Positions 42,586 through 52,286 of a DNA stretch of 64,000 bases are shown piece by piece. Each line of letters starts with the position of its first letter. Positions within the stretch are counted from its first letter, which is position 1. The DNA lies in assembly GCA_937893675.1 (NCBI GenBank), contig CALBGI010000011.1:28974-92973 (forward strand). The letters are read 5' to 3'. The notes under the pieces were generated by a model that saw nothing but the letters and a program-made list of their open reading frames with translations, had not been told where the DNA came from and searched no databases. The stretch is from an uncultured Blautia sp. Lineage in GTDB: Bacteria > Bacillota > Clostridia > Lachnospirales > Lachnospiraceae. Position numbers and translations under genes: made by a program.

Positions 42586-43949
42586 TGAAATTACCAAGAA
42601 TTCTTTTGGCGGCAGGCGCCAGCGGAAGCGGAAAAACCCTGGTGACCTGCGGTTTACTGCAGATACTTACAAAACGGCATATCAAAACCGCCTCTTTTAA
42701 ATGCGGGCCGGATTACATTGACCCCATGTTTCACAGCCGGGTGATCGGCACAAAATCAAGAAATCTGGACACCTTTTTTACTGCGCCGGAGGTGACGCGG
42801 TATCTTATGGGATGCAACGGAGCGGACTGCGAAATGGCCGTGCTCGAGGGTGTCATGGGGTATTACGACGGTCTGGCGGGAATCAGCAGCAAAGCAAGTG
42901 CCTGGGATGTGGCAGAGGTGACGCAGACGCCGGCGATCCTTCTGGTAAACAGCCGCGGAATGAGTGTTTCCCTTGCCGCCTATATTAAGGGCTTTCTGGA
43001 TTATAAGGAAGACAGCCATATCAAGGGCGTGATTTTTAATCGTATGTCCCCGATGCTTTATCCCCGCATGAAAGCTCTTGTGGAGAAAGAGCTTGGCATA
43101 GAGGTTCTCGGTTTTGTGCCGGAGGTGCCGGACTGCTGTCTGGAAAGCCGGCATCTTGGACTTCTGCTTCCCCATGAAATCCCGGCGCTGAAAGAAAAGC
43201 TCCTGCACCTTGCTGAAATATTGGAAAATACCCTGGATGTGGAGCGGATTCTGGCTCTTGCAAAAGACGCGCCGGACCTCACAGAGCCGGATGCGGAGGT
43301 GCTTTCGAGACAAAATCCGGATTATTCCTGGAAGAGCGGCGAACCCCTTCGGGTCGGAATTGCCCGGGACGAGGCATTTTGCTTTTTTTATGAAGACAAT
43401 TTCCGGCTTTTGAAAGAAATGGGAGCGGAGCTTGTATTTTTCTCCCCCCTTCACGATAAAAAGCTTCCAGCGCAGCTGGATGGGCTTTTGCTTTATGGGG
43501 GGTATCCGGAGCTGTTCGCAAAAGAACTGTCGGAGAACCTGTCCATGCGGGAGGAAATTCGCAGAAGTCTTTCCGGGGGAATGGCCTGTATGGCGGAATG
43601 CGGTGGATTTATGTATCTGCACCGGGAGATGGAAGATATGGAAAAAAATATCTATCCCATGGTGGGGGCAGTGGACGGAAAAGCCTACCGCACGGAGAAG
43701 CTTGGCCGTTTTGGATATATTACCCTGTATCCGGGAGAGACTCCGGCACATGAGTTTCATTATTTTGATTCCACAAGCTGCGGAGATGCCTATGAGGCAA
43801 AAAAGCCGCTGAGCAAAAGAGGATGGCACTGTATACACGATAACGGCCGGCTTCTGGCCGGATTCCCTCATTTTTATTATTATGGAAATCCCGGTGTGCC
43901 GAGAAGGTTCCTGGAACGTTGTCTGGCATACAAAAAGGAGCGCATATGA
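42582..43949 (+). CDS. cbiA: Cobyrinic acid a,c-diamide synthase
   Basis: 455 residues. It amidates the a and c side chains of cobyrinic acid using ATP and glutamine. The P-loop LLAAGASGSGKTLVTCGLL is at about residues 7-25 and KCGPDYIDPMFH follows. The glutaminase half begins near 250, with LLLYGGYPELFAKEL and the nucleophile in GGMACMAECGGFMYLHREM. The start ATGATG overlaps the stop of the fused gene by 4 bases. Confidence 0.95.
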   Translation: MMKLPRILLAAGASGSGKTLVTCGLLQILTKRHIKTASFKCGPDYIDPMFHSRVIGTKSRNLDTFFTAPEVTRYLMGCNGADCEMAVLEGVMGYYDGLAGISSKASAWDVAEVTQTPAILLVNSRGMSVSLAAYIKGFLDYKEDSHIKGVIFNRMSPMLYPRMKALVEKELGIEVLGFVPEVPDCCLESRHLGLLLPHEIPALKEKLLHLAEILENTLDVERILALAKDAPDLTEPDAEVLSRQNPDYSWKSGEPLRVGIARDEAFCFFYEDNFRLLKEMGAELVFFSPLHDKKLPAQLDGLLLYGGYPELFAKELSENLSMREEIRRSLSGGMACMAECGGFMYLHREMEDMEKNIYPMVGAVDGKAYRTEKLGRFGYITLYPGETPAHEFHYFDSTSCGDAYEAKKPLSKRGWHCIHDNGRLLAGFPHFYYYGNPGVPRRFLERCLAYKKERI

Positions 43950-44911
43950 AAATTCATCTTATCGCCCTTACCTTAGGGTTTATTCTTGATTTTGTTTTTG
44001 GCGATCCCATGTGGCTGTATCATCCGGTATGCGCCATAGGAAATCTCATTGCTTTTCTGGAAAAAAAGATACGAAGGCTTTTTCCGGACAGTGAGAAGGG
44101 CCAGCTTGCGGGAGGATGCCTGGAAGTCGTTCTGGTCTGCCTCATTTCCTTTGGAATCCCTCTGGGAATCCTGTGTGGAGTCTATTCTTTTTCGTCCCTG
44201 GCAGGACTTGTTTTGGAAACCTTCTGGTGCTATCAGCTTTTGGCGGCAAAATCGCTGAAGACAGAGAGCATGCGGGTTTATGATGCTTTGTGTCATGGAA
44301 CGACGGCGGATGCGCGATTGGCGGTTTCCATGATCGTCGGGCGGGATACCAGTGAGCTGACAGACGAGGGGGTAACAAAAGCGGCAGTGGAAACCATTGC
44401 AGAGAACACTTCGGACGGTGTGATCGCGCCTATGTTTTATATGGCAGTGGGCGGTGCGCCGCTGATGTTCCTTTATAAGGCGATCAATACCATGGATTCC
44501 ATGCTTGGCTATAAAAATGAAAAATATCTGTACTTTGGGCGGTGCGCGGCGAAGCTTGATGATGCTGCAAATTTTCTGCCGGCAAGGATTTCCGGCTGGC
44601 TGATGACTGCGGGCGCTTTTTTTGCGGGCCTTTCCGCGAAAAATGCTTTTCATATTTTCCGGCGCGACCGAAGAAAGCACGCAAGCCCGAACTCTGCACA
44701 GACGGAATCCGTCATGGCCGGAGCGCTTGGGGTACAGCTTGCAGGCAATGCCTGTTATTTTGGAAAGGTTTATGAAAAACCGTTTATCGGCGACCGTCTT
44801 CGCTTGATTGAACCGGAGGATATCAAAAGAGCGAACCGTCTGATGTATGCCACCGGAGTGCTTGGCCTTGCGGTGTTTGCAGGAGCTATGGCACTGATTT
44901 TGTGGATTTAA
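43946..44911 (+). CDS. cbiB: Adenosylcobinamide-phosphate synthase
   Basis: 321 residues, an integral membrane protein that attaches aminopropanol phosphate to adenosylcobyric acid. Marks are LILDFVFGDP-type sequence at the start (LGFILDFVFGDPMWLYHPVCAIGNLI), VGRDTSELTDEGVTKAAVETIAENTSDGVIAPMFYMAVGGAP, and NTMDSMLGYKNEKYLYFG. The start overlaps cbiA (ATGA). A 57-base gap before cobD is the largest in this operon, with no terminator seen in it. Confidence 0.95.
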   Translation: MKIHLIALTLGFILDFVFGDPMWLYHPVCAIGNLIAFLEKKIRRLFPDSEKGQLAGGCLEVVLVCLISFGIPLGILCGVYSFSSLAGLVLETFWCYQLLAAKSLKTESMRVYDALCHGTTADARLAVSMIVGRDTSELTDEGVTKAAVETIAENTSDGVIAPMFYMAVGGAPLMFLYKAINTMDSMLGYKNEKYLYFGRCAAKLDDAANFLPARISGWLMTAGAFFAGLSAKNAFHIFRRDRRKHASPNSAQTESVMAGALGVQLAGNACYFGKVYEKPFIGDRLRLIEPEDIKRANRLMYATGVLGLAVFAGAMALILWI

Positions 44912-44968
44912 GTACAACGCCCAAATTTTGATATCGGAATTTTAGAACATTGCGTCAGGAGTGAACAT

Positions 44969-46036
44969 ATGACGAAGCATATACATGGAGGCGATATTTA
45001 CAGCCACAAGGGCTGCCTGGATTTTTCCGCAAACTGCAATCCCCTGGGAACGCCAAAGAGCGTAAAGGACGCGATCACAGACAGCCTCTCACACATTGGA
45101 GATTATCCGCAGGTTGGGTATGAGCCTCTCAAGAAGGCGATCGCGCGCTATGAGGATACCGATCCTTCTCAGGTTATCTGCGGAAACGGAGCAGCAGAGC
45201 TGATCTATTCGTTCTGCCAGGCAGCAAGGCCTGAAAAAGCGCTGATTCCAGTTCCGGCATTTGCGGAATACGAGCAGGCGCTGCGGACAGTGGACTGTGA
45301 AGTTGTCTATTATCCCCTGAAAAAAGAAAACGGATTTTTCCTGGATGAGGAGATCCTTCCCCACATCGGAAAGGACACGGACGTCCTGTTTCTCTGTAAT
45401 CCCAACAATCCCACCGGGCTTCTCACAGAGCGAACGCTGCTTTTGAAAATTTTGGAGCAATGTAGGAACACGGATACGCTGCTTGTCGTGGATGAATGCT
45501 TTCTGGATTTTGTGAAGGAGCCGGAAAAATACACTCTTAAGGAATATCTGAAGCAGTATCCGAATCTGTTTCTTCTGAAAGCGTTTACCAAGCGTTATGC
45601 CATGGCGGGCGTGCGGCTTGGATATGGCCTCAGCGGAAACGCTGCTTTTCTCGAAAAAATGAGCGGGACCGTACAGCCCTGGAACCTCTCTGTTATGGCC
45701 CAGGCGGCGGGAATTGCGGCATTGAAAGAGGAAGCGTATGTGGCGGAGGGACGACAGCTTGTTTTTTCACAGGCGGAAATCCTGAAGCAGGAATTCAAAA
45801 ATCTTGGCTTTGTGGTATATCCGTCCTCGGCCAACTATATTTTTTTTGAGGGCCCCCGGGATTTGTACGAAAGGAGCCTGCAAAAGGGCATCCTGATCCG
45901 GGACTGCAGCAATTATGCAGAGCTGCGGAAAGGCTTTTGGCGGATCGCCGTGAAAAAGCCGTCAGAAAATCAAAAGCTTTTAACAGCTTTCAGAGAAATC
46001 ATGGATGAAATCAAACGCGGAAAAGAGGACAAATAA
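44969..46036 (+). CDS. cobD: L-threonine-O-3-phosphate decarboxylase
   Basis: 355 residues, a PLP-dependent class I/II aminotransferase-fold enzyme. It makes (R)-1-amino-2-propanol phosphate, the linker used by CbiB. HGGDIYSHKGCLDFSANCNPLG at the start is typical of CobD, distinguishing it from histidinol-phosphate aminotransferase. The PLP lysine is in FLLKAFTKRYAMAGVRLGY, and CNPNNPTG and VVDECFLDF are present. Its position between cbiB and cbiP confirms the role. Confidence 0.93.
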   Translation: MTKHIHGGDIYSHKGCLDFSANCNPLGTPKSVKDAITDSLSHIGDYPQVGYEPLKKAIARYEDTDPSQVICGNGAAELIYSFCQAARPEKALIPVPAFAEYEQALRTVDCEVVYYPLKKENGFFLDEEILPHIGKDTDVLFLCNPNNPTGLLTERTLLLKILEQCRNTDTLLVVDECFLDFVKEPEKYTLKEYLKQYPNLFLLKAFTKRYAMAGVRLGYGLSGNAAFLEKMSGTVQPWNLSVMAQAAGIAALKEEAYVAEGRQLVFSQAEILKQEFKNLGFVVYPSSANYIFFEGPRDLYERSLQKGILIRDCSNYAELRKGFWRIAVKKPSENQKLLTAFREIMDEIKRGKEDK

Positions 46037-47548
46037 ATGGCAAAAGCGATTATGGTACAGGGCACAATGTCAAATGCCGGAAAAAGTCTTCTGGCAGCCG
46101 GTCTGTGCCGGATATTCAGGCAGGACGGCTACCGGGTAGCGCCCTTCAAATCTCAGAATATGGCGTTAAATTCCTTTATCACAGAGGAGGGGCTGGAAAT
46201 GGGCCGGGCACAGGTCATGCAGGCTGAGGCGGCGGGGATCAAACCCTCGGTGCTGATGAATCCCATTCTTCTGAAGCCCACCAACCACACCGGCTCTCAG
46301 GTGATCGTAAACGGGGAAGTCCTGGGGACGGTCAGCGCGGCTGACTATTATGAAATGAAGGCAAAACTCCGCCCGGAGATCCAAAAGGCTTATGACGCGC
46401 TCAGCAAAGCCTATGACATCATTGTGATCGAGGGGGCGGGAAGCCCGGCGGAAATCAATCTCAAAGCAGATGATTTTGTAAATATGGGGATGGCAAAAAT
46501 GGCCGCCGCGCCGGTACTCCTGGTGGGAGATATTGACAGAGGCGGCGTGTTTGCCCAGCTCTATGGAACCGTCGCTCTTCTGGAGCCGGAGGAGCGGGCC
46601 ATGGTAAAGGGCCTGATCGTCAATAAGTTCCGGGGAGATCTGTCCCTTCTGGAACCCGGGCTCTCCATGCTTGAGGATCTGTGCCATATCCCGGTTCTGG
46701 GTGTGGCTCCTTACCTGGATATCCAGGTGGAAGACGAGGACAGTCTGACGGAACGTTTTACCAAACGTGCAGCGGTGAGCCGGATTGACATTGCGGTGAT
46801 CCGTCTGCCGCGCATTTCCAATTTTACGGATTTTAATCCTCTGGAAACCATTGAGGGTGTGTCTCTTCGCTACGTGAGCCATGTGGGTGAGCTGGGACAT
46901 CCGGATCTGATCCTTTTGCCCGGCACCAAGAATACCATGGAGGATCTTCTGTGGATGCGCCAGAACGGGCTGGAAGCTGCCGTTTTGAAGGAAGCGGATA
47001 AGGGAACTCTGATTTTTGGAATCTGCGGAGGGTATCAGATGCTGGGAGAAACCTTAAGCGACCCGGAGGGAGTGGAAGCCGGAGGTTCCCTGAAGGGGAT
47101 GGGCCTCCTTCCCATGGATACCGTATTTGCCGGAGAAAAGACCCGCACCCGGGTGCAGGGAGAATTTCTCCCCTGTACCGGCGCATTTGCGCCCCTTTCC
47201 GGCTGCGCCTTTGAGGGGTATGAAATTCATATGGGCGTAACGACTTTAAAAGAAAAGGCGGAGCCTGCCGTAAAAATGAAGAATCATCTTGGTTCCAAGG
47301 ACAGCAAGCTTGACGGAGTCCGTGCAGGAAATGTGTGCGGTACCTATGTGCACGGAATTTTTGACTGCGAAAGCTTTGCCAGAGGAATGCTCCAGGTGCT
47401 GGGAGAGAAAAAGGGGATCAATGTGTCGGATATGACGGGAATGGATTTTGCGGCTTTTAAGGAGACGCAGTATGATATTTTGGCAGACGCGCTGAGAAAG
47501 CATCTGGACATGGAAAAAATTTATGAAATCCTGAACGCGGGTGTCTGA
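46037..47548 (+). CDS. cbiP: Cobyric acid synthase
   Basis: 503 residues. It amidates the b, d, e and g side chains. Marks are MVQGTMSNAGKSLLAAGLCRIFRQDG, FKSQNMALNSFIT and VIEGAGSPAEINLK in the ATP domain, GDIDRGGVFAQLYGT, and in the glutaminase domain FGICGGYQMLGE and GTYVHGIFD. The start codon abuts the cobD stop directly. Full length. Confidence 0.96.
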   Translation: MAKAIMVQGTMSNAGKSLLAAGLCRIFRQDGYRVAPFKSQNMALNSFITEEGLEMGRAQVMQAEAAGIKPSVLMNPILLKPTNHTGSQVIVNGEVLGTVSAADYYEMKAKLRPEIQKAYDALSKAYDIIVIEGAGSPAEINLKADDFVNMGMAKMAAAPVLLVGDIDRGGVFAQLYGTVALLEPEERAMVKGLIVNKFRGDLSLLEPGLSMLEDLCHIPVLGVAPYLDIQVEDEDSLTERFTKRAAVSRIDIAVIRLPRISNFTDFNPLETIEGVSLRYVSHVGELGHPDLILLPGTKNTMEDLLWMRQNGLEAAVLKEADKGTLIFGICGGYQMLGETLSDPEGVEAGGSLKGMGLLPMDTVFAGEKTRTRVQGEFLPCTGAFAPLSGCAFEGYEIHMGVTTLKEKAEPAVKMKNHLGSKDSKLDGVRAGNVCGTYVHGIFDCESFARGMLQVLGEKKGINVSDMTGMDFAAFKETQYDILADALRKHLDMEKIYEILNAGV

Positions 47549-47576
47549 AGCCGCTGACAGCAGAAAGGACAAAAGC

Positions 47577-48215
47577 ATGAAGATAGAGTTGGAAAATGTA
47601 AAGCCCATGGAAATCGAAAAAAGAAGCTTTGAAATAATCACAGAGGAGCTGGGCGATACTCCTCTGATGCCGGGAACGGAGGCCATTGTCAAACGGTGCA
47701 TCCATACCAGCGCAGATTTTGACTACGCCAGGAATCTGTATTTTTCAGAAAAAGCGGTAGACAAGGCGCTGGCCGCTTTGAAAAAGGGAGCCTGCATTGT
47801 GACGGACACCCAGATGGCAAAAGCGGGCATCAATAAGCGGGCGCTGGCTCGTTTTGGAGGAGAAGTGTACTGTTTTATGGCAGATGAGGATGTGGCAGAC
47901 CTTGCGAAGAAAAACGGCACTACCCGGGCAACGGCCAGTATGGATAAGGCTGCCGGGCTTGACCGGCCGCTGATCTTTGCTGTCGGAAACGCTCCAACAG
48001 CTCTGGTGCGCCTTTATGAGCTGATCGAAGAGGGCTTTCGGCCGGAACTGATCATCGGGGTTCCGGTGGGCTTTGTCAATGTGGTACCGTCCAAAGAACT
48101 GATCATGAAGACAGATGTGCCCTGTATCGTGGCAAGGGGGAGAAAAGGCGGAAGCAATATCGCAGCCTGTATCGTAAACGCGCTTTTGTATATGCTGGAC
48201 GAACGGCGGGAGTAA
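47577..48215 (+). CDS. cbiC: Cobalt-precorrin-8 methylmutase
   Basis: 212 residues. It moves the methyl group from C11 to C12, giving cobyrinic acid. Marks are MEIEKRSFEIITEELG, the catalytic histidine in KRCIHTSADFDYARNL, and VPVGFVNVVPSKELIM followed by GRKGGSNIAACIVNALL. The ATG at 47577 (AAAGGA upstream, normal length) was preferred to an in-frame GTG at 47541 that overlaps cbiP. Last visible gene of the operon; cbiL, cbiK/cbiX, cobU, cobS and cobC are not in the window. Confidence 0.95.
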   Translation: MKIELENVKPMEIEKRSFEIITEELGDTPLMPGTEAIVKRCIHTSADFDYARNLYFSEKAVDKALAALKKGACIVTDTQMAKAGINKRALARFGGEVYCFMADEDVADLAKKNGTTRATASMDKAAGLDRPLIFAVGNAPTALVRLYELIEEGFRPELIIGVPVGFVNVVPSKELIMKTDVPCIVARGRKGGSNIAACIVNALLYMLDERRE

Positions 48216-48255
48216 CGGCAATGTAAAATTGGATAATGCAGGTTACAGACTTCCC

Positions 48256-48284
48256 TTGCACATATGAGAAAATCCTGTTATGAT
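48256..48284 (+). promoter_or_regulatory. Sigma-A promoter of the transpeptidase gene
   Basis: TTGCAC, a 17-base spacer and TATGAT with an extended TG lie 36 bases before the start at 48321. This argues against an ATG at 48264, which would lie inside the promoter. Confidence 0.65.
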
Positions 48285-48320
48285 TCATTTAACAATTTAC
48301 ATATTGCGGGAGAAGATTAC

Positions 48321-49823
48321 ATGACAGATAACGAAAATAATGTACAGGAACTGTCAGTTGCAGAGGAGCTTGAGGCTGCGCGGGCAGAGAAGGAGCGGAG
48401 AAAACATAACTGGAAAAAGACTGTTTTAAGGATTCTGCTTCTGCTTGTTTTGCTGTTGGGCGGCTACGGCATCGTTCATAAAATCATGGACTACCGGACA
48501 TTGGGCTGCAATCTCATGGTTCTCGGCGAGGATGTGAGCTGGAAGACCGTGGAGGATGCGGCAGAGCTTTTTCAGAAAAAATTTCAGGAAAGGCAGATCG
48601 TATTTCAGGAAAACGGACAGGAGCTTTACAGGATCTCTTTTGGGGACGCGGGCTATTCTCTCAACGAAGAAAGTCTCCAAAAAAAGCTTACGGAAATCAA
48701 GGAAAAGAAACCTTCCTGCCGGTATGGCTTCCAGGACTGGATCAATTATATTGTCTTTATTGATACGACAGAGGACGGGGCGAAGCTGCGAACAGCGCTT
48801 GACGTCAGTCACTTCGGCGGGAATGATTCCCGGGAGAGCTCAAAGGATGCCTACATTGCCTACAATGCATCCAGCGGCATCTTTGAAATCGTAAATTCCG
48901 TTCTGGGAAATCAGATCGACGCGCAGAAGATGTTCCGGAACACGGAAGGTATTGTGGGACAGAATTTCGGGGAAAATCTTTTGGCCGGAGACGTACATAT
49001 CAACATTGATGACACATTTTATGAACCGGCGCAGGTACAGGAAAACCAGGAGGGACTGGTGACGCAGCTTACGCAGCTTAACGATACCCTCAAGGCCTAC
49101 ACAGGCGCGCAGATCACCTACACCTTCGGCAGTGTGACAGAGACTGTGGATAAAGAACTGCTCCGCTCCTGGGTAAAGATCGACGGTCTTGCGATTTCTC
49201 TGGATGAGGCAGCCATAAAGGCCTATATTGCAGAGCTGGGGGCAAAATACAACACAATCTATGTGCCAAGAAATTTTCATACCTCCTATGGCTCTGACAT
49301 TGTAATCTCCGGCAACGAATACGGCTACTGGATTGATGAAGAGGCAGAATTTAATCAGCTTCTCTCGGAGATCAAGACAGGCCAGGTGGTTTCCAGAGAA
49401 CCGGTGTACAGTCACAGAGGCTTTCAGCGAAACGGAACGGACGATCTGATGGGAAGCTATGTGGAGCTCTCCATTGACAGCCAGCAATTATGGCTGTACA
49501 AGGACGGAGCGCTGATCACGGAGACCGGGGTAGTGACCGGACTTCCCACGCCGGACAGACAAACACTCCGGGGCGCGTTCTCCATCGCCTACAAAGAGTC
49601 TCCTTCTGTGCTCAGCAGCGATGTGTACGGCTACGAGACACCGGTGCAGTATTGGATGCCCTTTGTTCTGGGACAGGGGCTCCACGATGCCAACTGGCAG
49701 TCCTCCTTCGGCGGAAGCGCCTACTTGAGCAGCGGAAGCCATGGCTGTGTGAATCTGCCCACAGATCAGGCGGCGCTTATTTATTCCTATGTGGAGGCCG
49801 GATATCCGATCATCATCTATTAA
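48321..49823 (+). CDS. L,D-transpeptidase (YkuD) with N-terminal membrane anchor
   Basis: 500 residues. A charged cytoplasmic tail of about 35 residues precedes one membrane helix (TVLRILLLLVLLLGGYGIVH). The extracellular part contains a PG-binding_4 type region (about 60-330), then a YkuD domain (about 375-500) starting VELSIDSQQLWLYKDGALI. The catalytic motif SHGCVNLP lies near the end. The enzyme makes 3-3 crosslinks or attaches proteins in peptidoglycan and is insensitive to most penicillins. The RBS GGGAGAAG supports this start. Confidence 0.93.
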   Translation: MTDNENNVQELSVAEELEAARAEKERRKHNWKKTVLRILLLLVLLLGGYGIVHKIMDYRTLGCNLMVLGEDVSWKTVEDAAELFQKKFQERQIVFQENGQELYRISFGDAGYSLNEESLQKKLTEIKEKKPSCRYGFQDWINYIVFIDTTEDGAKLRTALDVSHFGGNDSRESSKDAYIAYNASSGIFEIVNSVLGNQIDAQKMFRNTEGIVGQNFGENLLAGDVHINIDDTFYEPAQVQENQEGLVTQLTQLNDTLKAYTGAQITYTFGSVTETVDKELLRSWVKIDGLAISLDEAAIKAYIAELGAKYNTIYVPRNFHTSYGSDIVISGNEYGYWIDEEAEFNQLLSEIKTGQVVSREPVYSHRGFQRNGTDDLMGSYVELSIDSQQLWLYKDGALITETGVVTGLPTPDRQTLRGAFSIAYKESPSVLSSDVYGYETPVQYWMPFVLGQGLHDANWQSSFGGSAYLSSGSHGCVNLPTDQAALIYSYVEAGYPIIIY

Positions 49824-49859
49824 GATTACCATGTCGCTTCATGGATGCCAAAATTTCAT

Positions 49860-49895
49860 ATCACCCTGCCGTCCCACAGCGGCAGGGTGATTTTT
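49860..49895. terminator. Terminator between transpeptidase and pdxR-like gene
   Basis: Perfect 12-base arms ATCACCCTGCCG and CGGCAGGGTGAT with an 8-base loop are followed by five T on the + strand. The genes on either side converge. Confidence 0.88.
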
Positions 49896-49924
49896 GCAGG
49901 TGATATTCTTTGGGAAGCCCATGA

Positions 49925-51250
49925 CTACCAAAGAGAGGCCATAACCTCCTTCAAAAGCTTACAGGCCGGTACAAAATCCTCTGTGGGCATGGAGGAACAG
50001 GAGAGGATGAGTGTGACTTCTTCAGAGGAATTTTTTTGTACGGAAACCCGAAGCCCTCTGTCGGCAAATCTCTTGTGGCAGATATCTGCACAAAGAGGGC
50101 AGGGCACGGTGAGCGCAATGCTGGTTCCGGCGCTGCCGGCTTTTATATGGCAGTCTGCGCCAAAGACCTGATATACGGCCTCCGTGAGAGCTTTTAGCTT
50201 CTGGGCATACAGGCGGCGGAGCTTTCGCGTCTGGGCTGCCAGATGACCGTCCCGGATAAACTGACACAGCGCGATCTGTTCAGCCTTGGACGCTGTCTGA
50301 TTGTAAAGGGCGGCTCTTTCTGCATAAGAAACGGTCAGTTCCCGCGGCAATATCATGAAGCTGATACGGATGGAGGGCAGGAGAAGCCTGGAAAAAGAGC
50401 CGAGATATACCACGTTATTTCCGCCGGAAAGTCCGTACAGAGAGGGCGTGGGCTTTTGGAGGTATACAAATTCATTTTCAAAGTCATCCTCAATGACCAG
50501 TCGGTTTTTTTCTGCGGCCAGATGGACCAACTCCAATCTCCGCTTTACAGGCATGATTTCCCCCCATTTTGTCATATGGGCAGGAGAAACGTAGATGACA
50601 TCGCATTCCTTATCTCTGTAATGTACATCAAACCCATAATCTTCAAAAATACGGCTTCCCTGTATGAAAGAGGGCGTAGGAAAAGAGACCGTCTTTTTGG
50701 AGGGAAGCAGCGGGCAGAGAATATGAAGAAGACTCTGCATGCCCGCGCCTACTACGATATCTTCCGGGGAACAGAGAATGTTCCGGTGCTTCCGCACATA
50801 ACCGCACAGCGCCTGGCGCAGATCCCACTCTCCCTGCGGCTCACCGTAAGAGAGAAGGCGGTCGTCCTGGCGCAGCGCGCTTTTGATGTAACGCTGCCAC
50901 AGATCAAAGCGGAAGCTTTCCCGGTCAACACCTGCGGAAGCAAAATCATAGCGCCAGTCTTCCTTTTCTTTTGCTGACAGGAGTGGTTTTGTGTCTGCAC
51001 GATGGGCGGCAATATCTGTGACGTAATAACCGCTTTGTGCCTTTGCCGCAATATATCCGTCTGCTGCCAGCTGAAAATATGCGTTTTCAATAGTTGTGCG
51101 GCTCAGGGAAAACTCCCGGGCGCAGGTTCGAAGGGAAGGCATTTTGCTTCCGGCGGGAAGCCTTTCCTTGAGGATCAGCTCCTGATAATACCGGTATACG
51201 GTGAGATACAGATGCTCTTTGTTCTCGGAAGCTTCTTTTTTCCAATCCAT
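49925..51250 (-). CDS. MocR/PdxR-family regulator (GntR + aminotransferase domain)
   Basis: 441 residues. Residues 1-75 are a GntR winged helix (LYLTVYRYYQELILKERLPAGSKMPSLRTCAREFSLSRTTIENAYFQLAADGYI). The rest is a class I aminotransferase-like domain that binds PLP as a sensor (VVGAGMQSLLHILCPLL, VIEDDFENEF, GSFSRLLLPSIRISFMI). The ATG at 51250 has AAAGGA upstream; a TTG five codons earlier lies in that RBS. Divergent from pdxK, so it most likely adjusts pyridoxal kinase or PLP supply, as PdxR does. Confidence 0.9.
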   Translation of the reverse strand: MDWKKEASENKEHLYLTVYRYYQELILKERLPAGSKMPSLRTCAREFSLSRTTIENAYFQLAADGYIAAKAQSGYYVTDIAAHRADTKPLLSAKEKEDWRYDFASAGVDRESFRFDLWQRYIKSALRQDDRLLSYGEPQGEWDLRQALCGYVRKHRNILCSPEDIVVGAGMQSLLHILCPLLPSKKTVSFPTPSFIQGSRIFEDYGFDVHYRDKECDVIYVSPAHMTKWGEIMPVKRRLELVHLAAEKNRLVIEDDFENEFVYLQKPTPSLYGLSGGNNVVYLGSFSRLLLPSIRISFMILPRELTVSYAERAALYNQTASKAEQIALCQFIRDGHLAAQTRKLRRLYAQKLKALTEAVYQVFGADCHIKAGSAGTSIALTVPCPLCADICHKRFADRGLRVSVQKNSSEEVTLILSCSSMPTEDFVPACKLLKEVMASLW

Positions 51251-51356
51251 AACTGTCCTTTCCAAAAAAAAGTAATTTCAGATATTTTAAAATACACACT
51301 TATATGGTATTCTACATGATAGCAAAAAAGAAAACAAGTAGACTGGAGTGACAACC
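51251..51356. promoter_or_regulatory. Divergent pdxR-pdxK control region
   Basis: This 106-base AT-rich gap must hold promoters for both genes and any MocR binding sites. I could not define consensus -35/-10 pairs or clear direct repeats with confidence. GGAG at 51345-51348 is the RBS of pdxK. Confidence 0.4.
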
Positions 51357-52244
51357 TTGAAAAAAATTGCAGTCATTAATGACCTGTCAGGTCTTGGAAA
51401 ATGTTCTCTCACCGCAGCGATCCCGGTGATCTCAGTTATGGGTCTGCAGGCCTGTCCGCTTCCAACCGCTATTTTGAGCAATCAGACGGGCTATGCTTCT
51501 TATTTTTTCGATGATTATACGGAGCATATGGAAGCCTATATGCTGGAATGGAAAAAAAGAGGCTTTCAGCCGGACGGCATCTATACCGGTTTCCTGGCAG
51601 GAGAGGCGCAGGCAGATAAACTTTTGAAATTTTTTGATCTGTTTGTCCAAAAGGATACCCAGGTGCTGGTGGACCCCATCATGGGAGACGAAGGACATGC
51701 TTTTGCCTTCTGTACGGAAAAATTGCTTCTGCAAATGCAGACTTTGGCAGAAAGGGCCTGGTATCTTACGCCAAACCTTACCGAAGCGATGCTGCTTCTT
51801 TACGGAAAAGAAGGGATGAAAAAACGTTGGAAAAGTTTCGAAAATCTGAAAGAACCGGTATTAAAGGGTGATATCGAAATGCTGGGAGCTGCTCTTGCAA
51901 AACGTTTTTCCCTGAAAGCGCTGGCGATCACCGGAGTGACCTACTCCTCGGAAGCAGGGACTCCCATGGTTGGAAATTTTGTGTTCGAGGGCGGGAAAAG
52001 CCAGTGGATCTGTTCGGTACGGACCGGGGGCAGCTTTTCCGGCACCGGCGATTTGTTTGCGTCCGCCTTTCTGGCGGGGATGATGCGCGGAAGAACAGCC
52101 TTTGCAGCCGCACAAAAGGCCATTGCTTTTCTTTCCGCAGCCATTGCCAAAACGGTGCAGGAAGGAACAGACCGAAATGAGGGCGTGTGTTTTGAACCGG
52201 AGCTTTCCCTGCTGTTGGAAGAGGAGAGCATATTGGAACCGTGA
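51357..52244 (+). CDS. pdxK: Pyridoxal/pyridoxamine kinase
   Basis: About 295 residues, ribokinase-fold PdxK/PdxY type. It phosphorylates B6 vitamers. It begins KKIAVINDLSGLGKCSLTAAIPVISVMGLQ, has VDPIMGDEGHAF and TPNLTEAMLL, and the late anionic-hole motif RTGGSFSGTGDLFASAFLAG carrying the catalytic Asp. The start is TTG at 51357, 8 bases after GGAG; a GTG at 51348 overlaps that RBS. It ends tail to tail with the ABC-F gene. Confidence 0.92.
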   Translation: MKKIAVINDLSGLGKCSLTAAIPVISVMGLQACPLPTAILSNQTGYASYFFDDYTEHMEAYMLEWKKRGFQPDGIYTGFLAGEAQADKLLKFFDLFVQKDTQVLVDPIMGDEGHAFAFCTEKLLLQMQTLAERAWYLTPNLTEAMLLLYGKEGMKKRWKSFENLKEPVLKGDIEMLGAALAKRFSLKALAITGVTYSSEAGTPMVGNFVFEGGKSQWICSVRTGGSFSGTGDLFASAFLAGMMRGRTAFAAAQKAIAFLSAAIAKTVQEGTDRNEGVCFEPELSLLLEEESILEP

Positions 52245-52286
52245 AAAAAGGGAGGGCCGGCAGCTACGCCAGTTCCTCCCATTTTT
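52244..52286. terminator. Bidirectional terminator between pdxK and the ABC-F gene
   Basis: GGGAGG (52250-52255) and CCTCCC (52275-52280) form an imperfect stem with inner pairing, flanked by an A-run on one side and a T-run on the other. It overlaps the end of the ABC-F coding sequence. Confidence 0.65.
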
